A stretch of DNA of 64,000 nt from Lutibacter citreus. GTDB lineage: Bacteria > Bacteroidota > Bacteroidia > Flavobacteriales > Flavobacteriaceae. Location of the stretch: NCBI RefSeq assembly GCF_003260195.1, contig NZ_QEIH01000001.1:62001-126000 (forward strand), in the 5' to 3' direction. The notes under the pieces were generated by a model. The model had not been told where the DNA came from. It worked only from the letters and a program-made list of their open reading frames with translations, and ran no database searches. Below are positions 18,394 through 27,353 of the stretch, piece after piece. The stretch's first letter is position 1, and each line of letters starts with the position of its first letter. Both the position numbers and the translations under genes were made by a program.

Positions 18394-19602
18394 ATGAAAA
18401 AACGATTATATCTATTGATTGCAATTTTTGGAATTAGCTTAATTTCGTGTAATTGTGATACAAATAAAGAGAAAACAATGGAAGAAAAAATTGTGGTAAC
18501 AGACGAGCAACAAGATTATTTAGGAATTACAAATAAAGAACATTTAAGTGCTGCTTCAAAAAGAGCCTTAAAATGGCCAATGGATTTAGGAAATGATTGG
18601 TATTTTGAGTATAAAGTTGAAGACTTGAAAGGTGATTTAGCATACGAAGAAGGAGTTGTACGTAGAGATCCTAGTGCTATGATTATGCATGATGGTAAGT
18701 ATTATATGTGGTATAGTAGAAGTACTGGTTTATCTCAAGGTTTTGGTGGTAATATAGCCGAAGATAAAGTTTTTCCTTGGGATAGATGTGATATCTGGTA
18801 TGCAACTTCTAAAGATGGTATTACTTGGAAAGAAGAAGGTGTAGCTGTAGAAAGAGGTGAAAAAGGAGCTTATGATGATCGTTCTGTTTTTACTGTTGAA
18901 ATTATGGTAAACGAAGGTGTTTATTATTTATGTTACCAAACAGTGAAAGATCCATATAATGTTCGTGTAAAAAATCAGGTTGGTTTAGCTTGGTCTAATT
19001 CACCAAACGGACCTTGGACAAAAAGTAAAGAGCCAATCTTAAGCCCTGCTAATAATGGTGTTTGGAAAGGTGAAGAACAAAACAGATTTCTTGTTGAGAA
19101 AAAAGGTGATTTTGATAGCCATAAAGTTCACGATCCTTGTATTATTCCTTTTAAAGGAAAATTCTATTTATACTATAAAGGAGAACAAATGGGTGAACAA
19201 GTTACTTTTGGTGGTCGTCAAATTAGACATGGTGTTGCCATTGCAGACAATCCAAAAGGACCATACGTAAAGTCTCCATTTAATCCTATTAGTAATAGTG
19301 GTCACGAGATTTGTGTTTGGCCTTACAACGGAGGAATTGCATCTTTAATTACAACTGATGGTCCAGAAAGAAACACAGTTCAATGGTCTCCAGACGGAAT
19401 TAATTTTGAAATTATGGGAGCTGTAAAAGGTGCACCACATGCAATTGGTTTAAATAGAACTGCAGATAATGAAAAGAATCCAACAGAGATTTTAAGATGG
19501 GGTTTAACTCACGAATATAAATCTTGGGATTGGCAATATATTAGAAGATTCACTACTTGGAATGTGAAAAATCACACTGCTAAAGGTGAGGATGGAGAAT
19601 AA
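18394..19602 (+). CDS. GH117 alpha-1,3-(3,6-anhydro)-L-galactosidase, lipoprotein
   Basis: A 402-residue five-bladed beta-propeller enzyme of usual GH117 length. The lipobox LISC (Cys19) predicts a membrane-anchored lipoprotein. Propeller motifs include VVRRDPSAM (Asp92, candidate base), DSHKVHDPCI (Asp247) and SGHEICVWPY (His304-Glu305), the region of the catalytic acid in the family. It removes the non-reducing AHG from neoagaro-oligosaccharides, feeding the dehydrogenase and cycloisomerase encoded upstream. The gene starts six bases after the GH2 stop and is followed by a strong terminator. The presence of GH117 favours a substrate containing AHG, that is agarose or agar-porphyran hybrid chains. 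Confidence 0.92.
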   Translation: MKKRLYLLIAIFGISLISCNCDTNKEKTMEEKIVVTDEQQDYLGITNKEHLSAASKRALKWPMDLGNDWYFEYKVEDLKGDLAYEEGVVRRDPSAMIMHDGKYYMWYSRSTGLSQGFGGNIAEDKVFPWDRCDIWYATSKDGITWKEEGVAVERGEKGAYDDRSVFTVEIMVNEGVYYLCYQTVKDPYNVRVKNQVGLAWSNSPNGPWTKSKEPILSPANNGVWKGEEQNRFLVEKKGDFDSHKVHDPCIIPFKGKFYLYYKGEQMGEQVTFGGRQIRHGVAIADNPKGPYVKSPFNPISNSGHEICVWPYNGGIASLITTDGPERNTVQWSPDGINFEIMGAVKGAPHAIGLNRTADNEKNPTEILRWGLTHEYKSWDWQYIRRFTTWNVKNHTAKGEDGE

Positions 19603-19624
19603 TTAATACTTTTATCTATTAATG

Positions 19625-19660
19625 AAAAAAAGCCAGTATCATATGATACTGGCTTTTTTT
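19625..19660 (+). terminator. Rho-independent terminator after GH117
   Basis: A fully self-complementary 36-base stretch with core GCCAGTATCAT and seven T at the end lies 23 bases after the GH117 stop. It also has seven A at its front, so it could work in both directions. It closes the agar locus. Confidence 0.92.
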
Positions 19661-19889
19661 ATTTCACTGTAATTGTTCGTGGTTTCCACCAATAATTAAC
19701 AACGTTTTATATCTTTAAATTTTAACTTTACTAAATTCGCTTTGAATAAAAAAACACATGTAATCTGTAATTCTAAATGAACTGGTAACAAAAGGGGAAA
19801 TCTCTCTCCTTTACTATATGTTATATTCTTCTTTTCTTTAAGTTAATCAGATTACCAGTAACTATAATTATTTTAATGCTGTTGTTTTA

Positions 19890-22634
19890 TTAAGCCTTAA
19901 AACGTTTATTTTTTTTCTTTGAGTTAGAATTTAAACGCATTGTAAAACTAACAATAAAATATCTACCTAATGTTTCATTAGTTGTTTCTTCAAAGTAATT
20001 GATTGTACTTCTTCTTACAATATCAACGTTTTTATCAAGAATATCTATTAAAATTAATTTAAGAATTCCGTTGTTTCCTTTAGTAACAGCATATGAAACA
20101 CTGGCATTCCAAAATGGTATTTTTTGGTTCGAATTAAAATTACTATCTGTATATAAATAATAATCAAATTGAGTGTTAAAATTAAGCTTCTTAGAAAAAT
20201 CGTAATCAAGTTTAGAGAAATAATGTTGTTCAACATAATCTCTATTTAAATTATCAACAACAGAAAAATCAGTATTGTTAGAGCTAAATTCAAAACCAGT
20301 TGAAATATCAATGGCTTTTTTATTGTTATTCTCTATAGATAAACCAACTAAAAATTCTTTAGATTTTACATCATTCAATTCTTTTTCAATAATAGATTTC
20401 CCCATATTATAAGTTCCTTTGGCCTTGAAATTATATCTTAAACCTAAAGATTTTACTCTTTTATTTGCATTAAATTCTGCATTTGCTCTTTGCTGTTTTC
20501 CTTCATTTAAAAAGCTTCTAACCTGTACATAATCATCTGAGATTTCTAAACTAGGTATAATTGCATCATTTATTCTTTGGAAGTTTATTTTTGAATAAAT
20601 ACTAAGGGCAGATTTAAAATTATGGGAAGAAAGGTTAAAATTAAGATCATCAACTTTTTCAGTATTTAAGTAAGGATTACCTTTTCTAATATAATATGGG
20701 TTTAGATCATTAATAACAGGTGAACTGTTGTAATTTCTAGGTGATCTAATGCTTCTTCTATATCTTAAAGAATAATTCTGACCTCTTTTAGGTTTGTATC
20801 TAAATGAGAGTGAAGGATTGAAATAGGCCTGATATCTATTAAATTCTTCAGCGCCTTTTTGACCAAAATCACGGTATAAATTTTGAAGTTCTGAGCCTAC
20901 ATTTAAATTTAATCCTTTAGCGCTAAAAGAATAAATTAAACTAGATGAGAATCGTTCTTCTTTGTTATCTATAACATATTTAAAAGGGTTTTCTTCAACT
21001 CCGTTTTTATTTCGAAATTGTTCAGCTTTTTCCGTTCCGTCTTTAACCATGGCTAAAGTTTGAATTTTTAAAAAATGGTTATTTCCAAGGGGTTCTGTAA
21101 ATAAGAAATTAAAATTTACAGTATTATTTTTTAATAATTCATTTTTATAAATTTTAGTTTCTGTAGTATTATTATTTGAATTATTTGTGTTTAAATTGTA
21201 CTGATCTCTAAAGCTAGAGGAATTTGATGAACTGAATGAAAACCCTGTTGAAAAGTTTCTTTTGTTTTCACTTAGTAATTGATAGTAGTTCATTCTAACG
21301 CTTCCATTATCTCTATCTCTATTGCTTAAATATTTAATGTCATTAGATGTTTTTAGCACTTTTTCATCATCAAAATAGGAGGTTTTTCTATCTAAATTAC
21401 TATCCGTTTTATCTGAAGTATAATTTCCTTTTACAGAAAGTCTACTCTTTTTGCTGCTTTTATTCTCGTAATTAAAATTTAAATGTTGGTTGTTAGTGGT
21501 TTTATCATTTTCATCATCAGATTCTGATTGAAAATTTTTAGCTCTTGAGAAAGACGTTCTCTTTGAAAAGGATGTTCCGGTGTTATCTAGATAATTATAA
21601 AAGTAATCAGCGTTAAAAACCTCTTTAGGTTTAAACTCATAACCAATATGAAATCCACCTGCACCAGTTGTTAAATTTCCACTTAAATTCTTTTTACTTT
21701 TTTCAAATGATGAAGGATCTTCATTATCATCTGAATCATCATCCAGGCCACCACTTGAGGATAGAAAATCTTTAATATTAGACCCTGTTACATTAATATT
21801 ATTGTATTTACCAATAATAGATACTTGTAATTTTGGTGAAAATTTATTGTAATTTAAGTTTGAAAAATATTTTTCATCTAAACCAACTCCGGCAGAAGCT
21901 TTTCCAAAACCACTCTTCTTTTTGCCTTTTTTTAAGGTTAAATTAATAACATAACTTTTTTCGTCATCTTCAACACCAGTCAATTCAGCTTGATCACTTT
22001 TTTTGTCAATTACTTCTATTTTACTAATGGCATCTGCAGATAAGTTTTTAAGGACAATAGAGGGGTCGCCACTAAAAAATTCTTTTCCATCAACAAATAT
22101 TTTGGTGATTTCATTTCCTTGTGAAACAATACTTCCGTCACTATTTAATTCTACTCCCGGAAGTTTTTTTAATAAATCTTCAATATTATCATCGTGATGA
22201 ATTTTAAAAGAATTAGCGTTATACGAAACAGTATCCTTTTTAATTTGAACAGGTACCACGGCAGTAATTGTTACTTCATTTAATTGTTCTATATTAAATT
22301 TTAGAGTAATGTTATTTAAATCTATTAATTGATTTTTGAAGTTTATTTTTTCATAATGAGGAGTAAATCCACTCATATAAAACTGTAATAAGAATTCACC
22401 TTGTGGGCTATCTGAAATCTCAAATTTTCCCATCTCATCTGTAACAGTAAAAGTTACCATAGTTGAATCTTGAGGTTGTAACAAAGCAACAGAAGTAAAT
22501 TCTAATGGAAGTTTATATTCATCTAAAACAATTCCTTTTATAACTGCACTCTGAGCAAATGTAACTTGATAAAAAAGACAAAAAAGAAAAAATATATAAA
22601 TTGGTTGACGTTTCGATTCAGTGAATTTAATCAT
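19890..22634 (-). CDS. TonB-dependent-receptor-like outer membrane beta-barrel protein
   Basis: A 914-residue protein with a signal peptide (1-27, ending TFAQS), a carboxypeptidase-regulatory-like beta domain (about 30-110), a plug-like domain (about 125-225, with DDNIEDLLKKLPGVELNSDGS) and a long Asn/Ser-rich beta-barrel to the C-terminus. This matches the outer-membrane-beta-barrel family of Bacteroidota that lacks a SusD partner. No SusD gene is adjacent, and it is convergent with the agar locus, so a galactan role is not implied. These proteins may move metals, peptides or unknown ligands. Confidence 0.8.
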   Translation of the reverse strand: MIKFTESKRQPIYIFFLFCLFYQVTFAQSAVIKGIVLDEYKLPLEFTSVALLQPQDSTMVTFTVTDEMGKFEISDSPQGEFLLQFYMSGFTPHYEKINFKNQLIDLNNITLKFNIEQLNEVTITAVVPVQIKKDTVSYNANSFKIHHDDNIEDLLKKLPGVELNSDGSIVSQGNEITKIFVDGKEFFSGDPSIVLKNLSADAISKIEVIDKKSDQAELTGVEDDEKSYVINLTLKKGKKKSGFGKASAGVGLDEKYFSNLNYNKFSPKLQVSIIGKYNNINVTGSNIKDFLSSSGGLDDDSDDNEDPSSFEKSKKNLSGNLTTGAGGFHIGYEFKPKEVFNADYFYNYLDNTGTSFSKRTSFSRAKNFQSESDDENDKTTNNQHLNFNYENKSSKKSRLSVKGNYTSDKTDSNLDRKTSYFDDEKVLKTSNDIKYLSNRDRDNGSVRMNYYQLLSENKRNFSTGFSFSSSNSSSFRDQYNLNTNNSNNNTTETKIYKNELLKNNTVNFNFLFTEPLGNNHFLKIQTLAMVKDGTEKAEQFRNKNGVEENPFKYVIDNKEERFSSSLIYSFSAKGLNLNVGSELQNLYRDFGQKGAEEFNRYQAYFNPSLSFRYKPKRGQNYSLRYRRSIRSPRNYNSSPVINDLNPYYIRKGNPYLNTEKVDDLNFNLSSHNFKSALSIYSKINFQRINDAIIPSLEISDDYVQVRSFLNEGKQQRANAEFNANKRVKSLGLRYNFKAKGTYNMGKSIIEKELNDVKSKEFLVGLSIENNNKKAIDISTGFEFSSNNTDFSVVDNLNRDYVEQHYFSKLDYDFSKKLNFNTQFDYYLYTDSNFNSNQKIPFWNASVSYAVTKGNNGILKLILIDILDKNVDIVRRSTINYFEETTNETLGRYFIVSFTMRLNSNSKKKNKRFKA

Positions 22635-23093
22635 TTAATTAGGATAAATTTAAAGTTATTCTAAAACACAATTAAGCGTATTTTATTTAATAAAAGTCAG
22701 TAAATATAACCATAATCAGTACTTTATATAGCGTTGTATAGTCTTTATATATATGTTTTTTGGTTAAAATTTACAAATTAAACAAACCAAGAAGCCACAA
22801 ACTTAATTGAGGTAAATATGTTACTAAAAACGGTGCTAATGTTATTGCTAAAAATAAGGCATTAATATTTAATCATTGTATTTTTATGCAATACTTATTT
22901 TCTTGCAATTGCGTTTATTTTAAAGTTATATTCTATAAGTAAACTTTTTATTTGTATTCAGTTTTATATGAAACTCCTGCTCGCTTCTGCAGATACGTTT
23001 GCTATAGTTGTAATTTATTTAAGGGTAATTAAATTTCAGTAAATCTAAAAGCAAATAAATTGAATAAACAAAATTAGCTATTTTTAATACTTT
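22635..23093. other. Intergenic region with a TRAP permease remnant
   Basis: These 459 bases separate the outer membrane receptor from dctM. The only protein-like content is the short dctM-like remnant at 22771-22866. The rest shows no gene, RNA or strong hairpin that I can recognise. Confidence 0.6.
22771..22866 (-). pseudogene. 3' remnant of a second TRAP large permease (dctM-like)
   Basis: A stop-to-stop frame of about 32 codons reads ALFLAITLAPFLVTYLPQ and ends SLWLLGLFNL. This resembles the last transmembrane helix and C-terminus of DctM proteins (compare FISFIPEISMFLPTLFGL of the intact copy at 23094). It lacks any start and is not a copy of the intact gene. It may be left over from a second TRAP operon. 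The call rests on a short hydrophobic stretch. Confidence 0.4.
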
Positions 23094-24398
23094 TTATAAA
23101 CCAAATAACGTTGGTAAAAACATTGATATTTCTGGTATAAAGCTTATAAACATTAAAACAATAACCATTATTAATAAAAATGGTAATAAGGGTCTTATAA
23201 CTTTTGTTACTGAAACTTTAGCCACTCCACTTCCTACAAATAATAAAGTTCCCACAGGTGGTGTGCAAATACCAATACATAGATTCAATACAATTACAAT
23301 TCCAAAATGGACAGGGTGCATTCCTAAGGATGTTACTACTGGAAGGAAAATAGGTGTAAATATTAAAACAGCTGGAGTCATATCCATAAATGTTCCAACA
23401 ACTAATAAAATAATATTTATAGCTAAAAAAATGGCAAACTTATTTTTTAATGACTCTAACAAAAATGTACTAATCATTTCAGGAATTCCTTCAAAAGAAA
23501 ACAACCAAGACATTGCCATAGATGTACATATTAAAAACATTACAACAGCTGTTGTTTTACCACTTATTAAAAGTATTGATGGCAAATCCTTCATTTTCAT
23601 ATCGCCATAAATTAAAGCTAAAACTGCAGCATATAATACCGCTATTACGGAAGCTTCTGTTGCAGTAAAAACACCGGCTACTATTCCTCCAACAACAATT
23701 ACTAGTAATAATAAACTAAAAAATGCTTTTCTAAAATAGGTCCAAATTTCAAATAGTGTAGCGCGTTCTCCTCTAGCATAACCTTTACTAATAGCTATAA
23801 ATGCTACATATCCCATAATGGCTAAACCCAATAATATTCCAGGTAAATAACCCGCAATAAATAAAGCCGCCACCGAGGCAGTTCCTCCACTTGCCAAGGC
23901 ATATACAATTAATATGTTACTTGGTGGAATTAAGAGCCCTGTTGTTGACGATGTAATATTTACTGAAGCGCTTAGTGTTCTAGGATATCCTTCTTCTTCC
24001 ATTCTATCTGTCATGATTGACCCAATTGCAGAAGCTGCAGCAACTGCTGAACCAGAAATAGCACCAAAAAGCATTGAGGCTAATACATTTACATAAGCCA
24101 AACCTCCGGGTAAACTTGCAACCAAAGATTTTGCAAAATTTATCAACCTATTGGCAATACCTCCTTGCTTCATAATTTCTCCGGCCAATACAAAAAACGG
24201 AATTGCCAATAAGGCAAAACTATCAATCCCTGTAGTCATTCTTTGAGCAATGGTAGTTAAACCAGGCATCTTATCAATATTCAATATTAAACTTAATGTT
24301 GTTGCAATTCCAATACTGTATGCAACTGGAACTTTTAATAACAACAGCGAAAAGAAACTTACAAACAAAACGATAATACTAATAACTTCTATACTCAT
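23094..24398 (-). CDS. dctM: TRAP transporter large membrane subunit
   Basis: A 434-residue DctM protein of usual length with about eleven to twelve hydrophobic helices and the characteristic GTFMDMTPAVLIFTPIFLP segment (about 337-355). It forms the sodium-driven translocation channel with the small subunit encoded two bases upstream. Downstream of dctP and dctQ and next to uxaC/uxuA, its cargo is most likely a hexuronate such as glucuronate or galacturonate. It ends the operon. Confidence 0.93.
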   Translation of the reverse strand: MSIEVISIIVLFVSFFSLLLLKVPVAYSIGIATTLSLILNIDKMPGLTTIAQRMTTGIDSFALLAIPFFVLAGEIMKQGGIANRLINFAKSLVASLPGGLAYVNVLASMLFGAISGSAVAAASAIGSIMTDRMEEEGYPRTLSASVNITSSTTGLLIPPSNILIVYALASGGTASVAALFIAGYLPGILLGLAIMGYVAFIAISKGYARGERATLFEIWTYFRKAFFSLLLLVIVVGGIVAGVFTATEASVIAVLYAAVLALIYGDMKMKDLPSILLISGKTTAVVMFLICTSMAMSWLFSFEGIPEMISTFLLESLKNKFAIFLAINIILLVVGTFMDMTPAVLIFTPIFLPVVTSLGMHPVHFGIVIVLNLCIGICTPPVGTLLFVGSGVAKVSVTKVIRPLLPFLLIMVIVLMFISFIPEISMFLPTLFGL

Positions 24399-24400
24399 AA

Positions 24401-24892
24401 TTATTTACTGATTTTGTTTGTATAAATATTTGTAATGTGATAAATAGAAAAGCACATAATTAGAAATCCACTAAACGGCAAAATTGCATATACATAACCT
24501 AGAGGAATTCTTAATGTTCCCGAAAGTTGCTCTAAATGTAACGTTGTATACACCAAATTTAAACCACCTATAACCATTACAATTAAGGCAAAAAGAAAAA
24601 TTAACACCTCAATTAGCATTGAAGTTTTTCTTTGATTTTTTTCTGAAAATTTATCATATATAAAGTCCATAGATAAATGCTCTCTTTTTGCATTTAAATA
24701 TGAAGCTCCTAAAATGGTCATCCAAATCAATGCAAATCGAGCAAACTCTTCAGTCCAAGTGAAAGAGGTTCCTAAAATGTATCTTGAAAACACTTGAAAC
24801 AAAACATCCAACACCAACAGTGCAAAAATGGTAATCAAAAACCATTCAAGAAACTTAGTTACTTTATTAAAAATAAAAACAGACCTACTCAT
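24401..24892 (-). CDS. dctQ: TRAP transporter small membrane subunit
   Basis: A 163-residue DctQ protein with four hydrophobic helices and the family hallmark FTWTEEFARFALIWMTILG (about 44-62). It anchors the large permease subunit. Two-base gaps separate it from dctP and dctM, showing a translationally coupled dctP-dctQ-dctM operon. Confidence 0.92.
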   Translation of the reverse strand: MSRSVFIFNKVTKFLEWFLITIFALLVLDVLFQVFSRYILGTSFTWTEEFARFALIWMTILGASYLNAKREHLSMDFIYDKFSEKNQRKTSMLIEVLIFLFALIVMVIGGLNLVYTTLHLEQLSGTLRIPLGYVYAILPFSGFLIMCFSIYHITNIYTNKISK

Positions 24893-24894
24893 AA

Positions 24895-25866
24895 TTATTG
24901 ATTTTTAATTTGATTTACAATCGTTTCCATTTCAGGATATTCCTTTACAAAATCTTCAACTACAGATTTTGATTTTTCAGCAAACAATGATTTTTCTGGT
25001 ATAATTACTTCTACTCCCCAATCTTTTGCAATTTTCATAGATTCCTCAACAGATTCATTCCAAAATACTTTCTCGGCTTTTGCAGATTCATCTGCAGCTT
25101 CCTGAACCCATATTTTTTCCTCTTCGGATAGTTTATCCCACGTTTTAGTTCCAATTAAAAGTACATCAGGTACAGAAGAATGCTGATCTAAAGTATAATA
25201 TTTACTAATTTCATAATGGTTTGATGATACAAATGATGGTGGATTATTTTCAGCACCATCAACAACTCCTTGCTGAATAGCAGTATATAATTCTCCATAT
25301 GCTAATGGTGTTGCAGACCCTCCCATAGAGTTTACCATATTAATAGCCATTTGATTATTCATTACCCTAATTTTGAGGCCTTTTAAATCGTCTGGTGTTC
25401 TAATTGCCTTGTTACTAGTATAAAAACTTCTACTTCCGGCATCGTAATAACAAAGTCCACGTAACCAAAATTTAGATCCTTTCTCTAAAATTGATTTTCC
25501 TATTGGGCCTTCTAACACATCAAATTGATGTTTTTTATCTCTAAACAAATATGGTATTCCTAAAATATGATATTCAGGCACAAAATTAGACAAGGTAGCT
25601 GCGCTCACTTTAGTGGCTGCAACACTACCAATTTGTAATAACTCCAACACTTCTCTTTCAGAACCTAATTGCCCATCAGGAAATATTTTCACTTTTAAAG
25701 TTCCTTTAGATTTTAATTCTAATGCCTTTTGAAATTCTAAAATTCCTTTATGCACAGGATGTGTTTGGGGTAAAGTATGCCCTAAATAAAGAACCTTTGT
25801 ATTATTTTCTTTTTTACAAGACAATAATCCTAAACAAAGAACTAATAATATTGGTAAATATTTCAT
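24895..25866 (-). CDS. dctP: TRAP substrate-binding lipoprotein, probable hexuronate binder
   Basis: A 323-residue DctP-family solute-binding protein. The lipobox LLSC (Cys17) means it is tethered rather than free in the periplasm. Family features include RSFYTSNKAIRTPDDLKGLKIRVM spread over about 145-170 (with the carboxylate-binding Arg) and GVVDGAENNPPSF near 211-223, the latter typical of uronate-binding members. It delivers an acid sugar to DctQM. It lies 77 bases downstream of uxaC behind a perfect palindrome, so it probably has its own regulated promoter. The ligand is inferred from context. Confidence 0.9.
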   Translation of the reverse strand: MKYLPILLVLCLGLLSCKKENNTKVLYLGHTLPQTHPVHKGILEFQKALELKSKGTLKVKIFPDGQLGSEREVLELLQIGSVAATKVSAATLSNFVPEYHILGIPYLFRDKKHQFDVLEGPIGKSILEKGSKFWLRGLCYYDAGSRSFYTSNKAIRTPDDLKGLKIRVMNNQMAINMVNSMGGSATPLAYGELYTAIQQGVVDGAENNPPSFVSSNHYEISKYYTLDQHSSVPDVLLIGTKTWDKLSEEEKIWVQEAADESAKAEKVFWNESVEESMKIAKDWGVEVIIPEKSLFAEKSKSVVEDFVKEYPEMETIVNQIKNQ

Positions 25867-25893
25867 TAAAATTTATTTTATAATGGGAAAACG

Positions 25894-25929
25894 TAAATAT
25901 ATAAAAATAAAATACAATCGATTGTATTT
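25894..25929 (-). promoter_or_regulatory. 20-base palindromic operator and promoter before dctP
   Basis: A perfect 20-base palindrome centred on AATCGATT (25910-25929) lies between uxaC and dctP. Immediately downstream in the direction of dctP is TATATTTA (25894-25901), close to the TAnnTTTG -7 consensus. The central CG and length suit a LacI- or GntR-type repressor. It differs from the operators at 33289 and 33355, so another regulator may be involved. Confidence 0.6.
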
Positions 25930-25943
25930 ACTGCAATTTATAA

Positions 25944-27353
25944 TTAAAAGTTGAAATATTTTTTTGCATTATTATGGCAAATATTTTCTACCATTTCTCC
26001 AAAGAAGTTAATATCACTTGGTAATTCTCCTTTTTCAATTTGATTGCCTAAAGTATTACATAATATTCTTCTAAAATATTCGTGGCGTGGAAATGATAAG
26101 AAGCTTCTGCTATCTGTAAGCATTCCTATAGATCTACTTAGTAAACCTAAATTAGAAAGTGTATTTAATTGTTTTTCAATACCATCTTTTTGATCTAAAA
26201 ACCACCAAGCTGCTCCATATTGCATTTTTCCTGCAATTTCACCTGTATTGAAATTTCCCATCATAGTAGCAAAAACTTCATTATAAGCTGGGTTTAAGTT
26301 ATAAGTAATTGTTTTGGCTAGTTTTTCTTCAGTATCTAATTGATTTAAAAATTTAGAAAGTGATTTTGCCATAGAAAAATCTCCTATAGAATCACAACCA
26401 GCATCGGCTCCAAATAAATTTTGAAGTCTTTTATTATTATTTCTTATTGCTCCTAAATGGTATTGTTGTATCCAACCTTTATGGTGATATTTTCTTCCTA
26501 AATAATGAAGGATATAAGATTTGTATTTACCAATTTCTGAAATTGATAAAACTTCATCATTCAAAAATTTATTAAAAATAGTTGAAACTTCATTTTCATT
26601 AAAATCATCAACAAAAAGTGGTCCTTCTACTCCATAATCAGATAATCGACAACCGTTGTTATGAAAAAATTCAATTCTACTATCAATAGTTTTTAAAAGT
26701 TCTTCAAAATTTGAAATTGATATATTAGCACTTTTCCCTAATTTTTCAATATAACTTTTAAAGTTTTCAGAATCTATTAAAAATAGTCCATCTGATCTAA
26801 AAGTTGGTAAAACTTTAATTTTGAAATTACCTATTGCAATTTTTTGATGGTATTCTAAATTATCTGCTGGATCATCAGTGGTACAAACAATTTCCACGTT
26901 CATATCTTCCAGTAAATTAGCCGGAGTTTTTTCTGCTAAAATTTCATTTGCAGTACTGTAAATTTCATTAGCTGTTGAAGGTTGTAATAATTGATTGATT
27001 TCAAAATAACGTTTCAACTCTAAATGAGTCCAATGAAATAAAGGGTTTCCAACTGTATAAGGAACAGTTTCTGCCCATTTTTCAAACTTTTCTTTCTCTG
27101 TTGAATTACCTGTTACATATTTTTCATCAATGCCATTGGCACGCATTCCACGCCATTTATAATGATCTCCATTTAACCAAGCGTCAGTAATATTTTCAAT
27201 TGGTTTGTTCTCGGAAATTTGTTTTGCCGATAAATGATTATGATAATCAATAATTGGCATTTTTGAAGCGAAATTATGATACAACTTAATAGCTGTATCC
27301 GTTTCTAACAAAAAATTAGCATCTATAAAAGTTTTTGTTTTGGTAAAATTCAT
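25944..27353 (-). CDS. uxaC: Glucuronate (uronate) isomerase
   Basis: A 469-residue UxaC protein of usual family length. Motifs include PIIDYHNHLSAKQI (about 33-46), LFHWTHLELKRYF (about 100-112), TTDDPADNLEYH, and ADAGCDSIGDF near 315-325. It converts D-glucuronate to D-fructuronate (or galacturonate to tagaturonate). Its start overlaps the uxuA stop by four bases (ATGA), so the two are coupled. The product passes to the SDR encoded upstream. Confidence 0.95.
   Translation of the reverse strand: MNFTKTKTFIDANFLLETDTAIKLYHNFASKMPIIDYHNHLSAKQISENKPIENITDAWLNGDHYKWRGMRANGIDEKYVTGNSTEKEKFEKWAETVPYTVGNPLFHWTHLELKRYFEINQLLQPSTANEIYSTANEILAEKTPANLLEDMNVEIVCTTDDPADNLEYHQKIAIGNFKIKVLPTFRSDGLFLIDSENFKSYIEKLGKSANISISNFEELLKTIDSRIEFFHNNGCRLSDYGVEGPLFVDDFNENEVSTIFNKFLNDEVLSISEIGKYKSYILHYLGRKYHHKGWIQQYHLGAIRNNNKRLQNLFGADAGCDSIGDFSMAKSLSKFLNQLDTEEKLAKTITYNLNPAYNEVFATMMGNFNTGEIAGKMQYGAAWWFLDQKDGIEKQLNTLSNLGLLSRSIGMLTDSRSFLSFPRHEYFRRILCNTLGNQIEKGELPSDINFFGEMVENICHNNAKKYFNF

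Noticed and set aside
19890..22634. Treating the outer membrane receptor as the SusC of the agar locus
   Set aside because: It lacks a SusD partner, is on the opposite strand, is separated by a strong terminator and has the architecture of the non-Sus barrel family.
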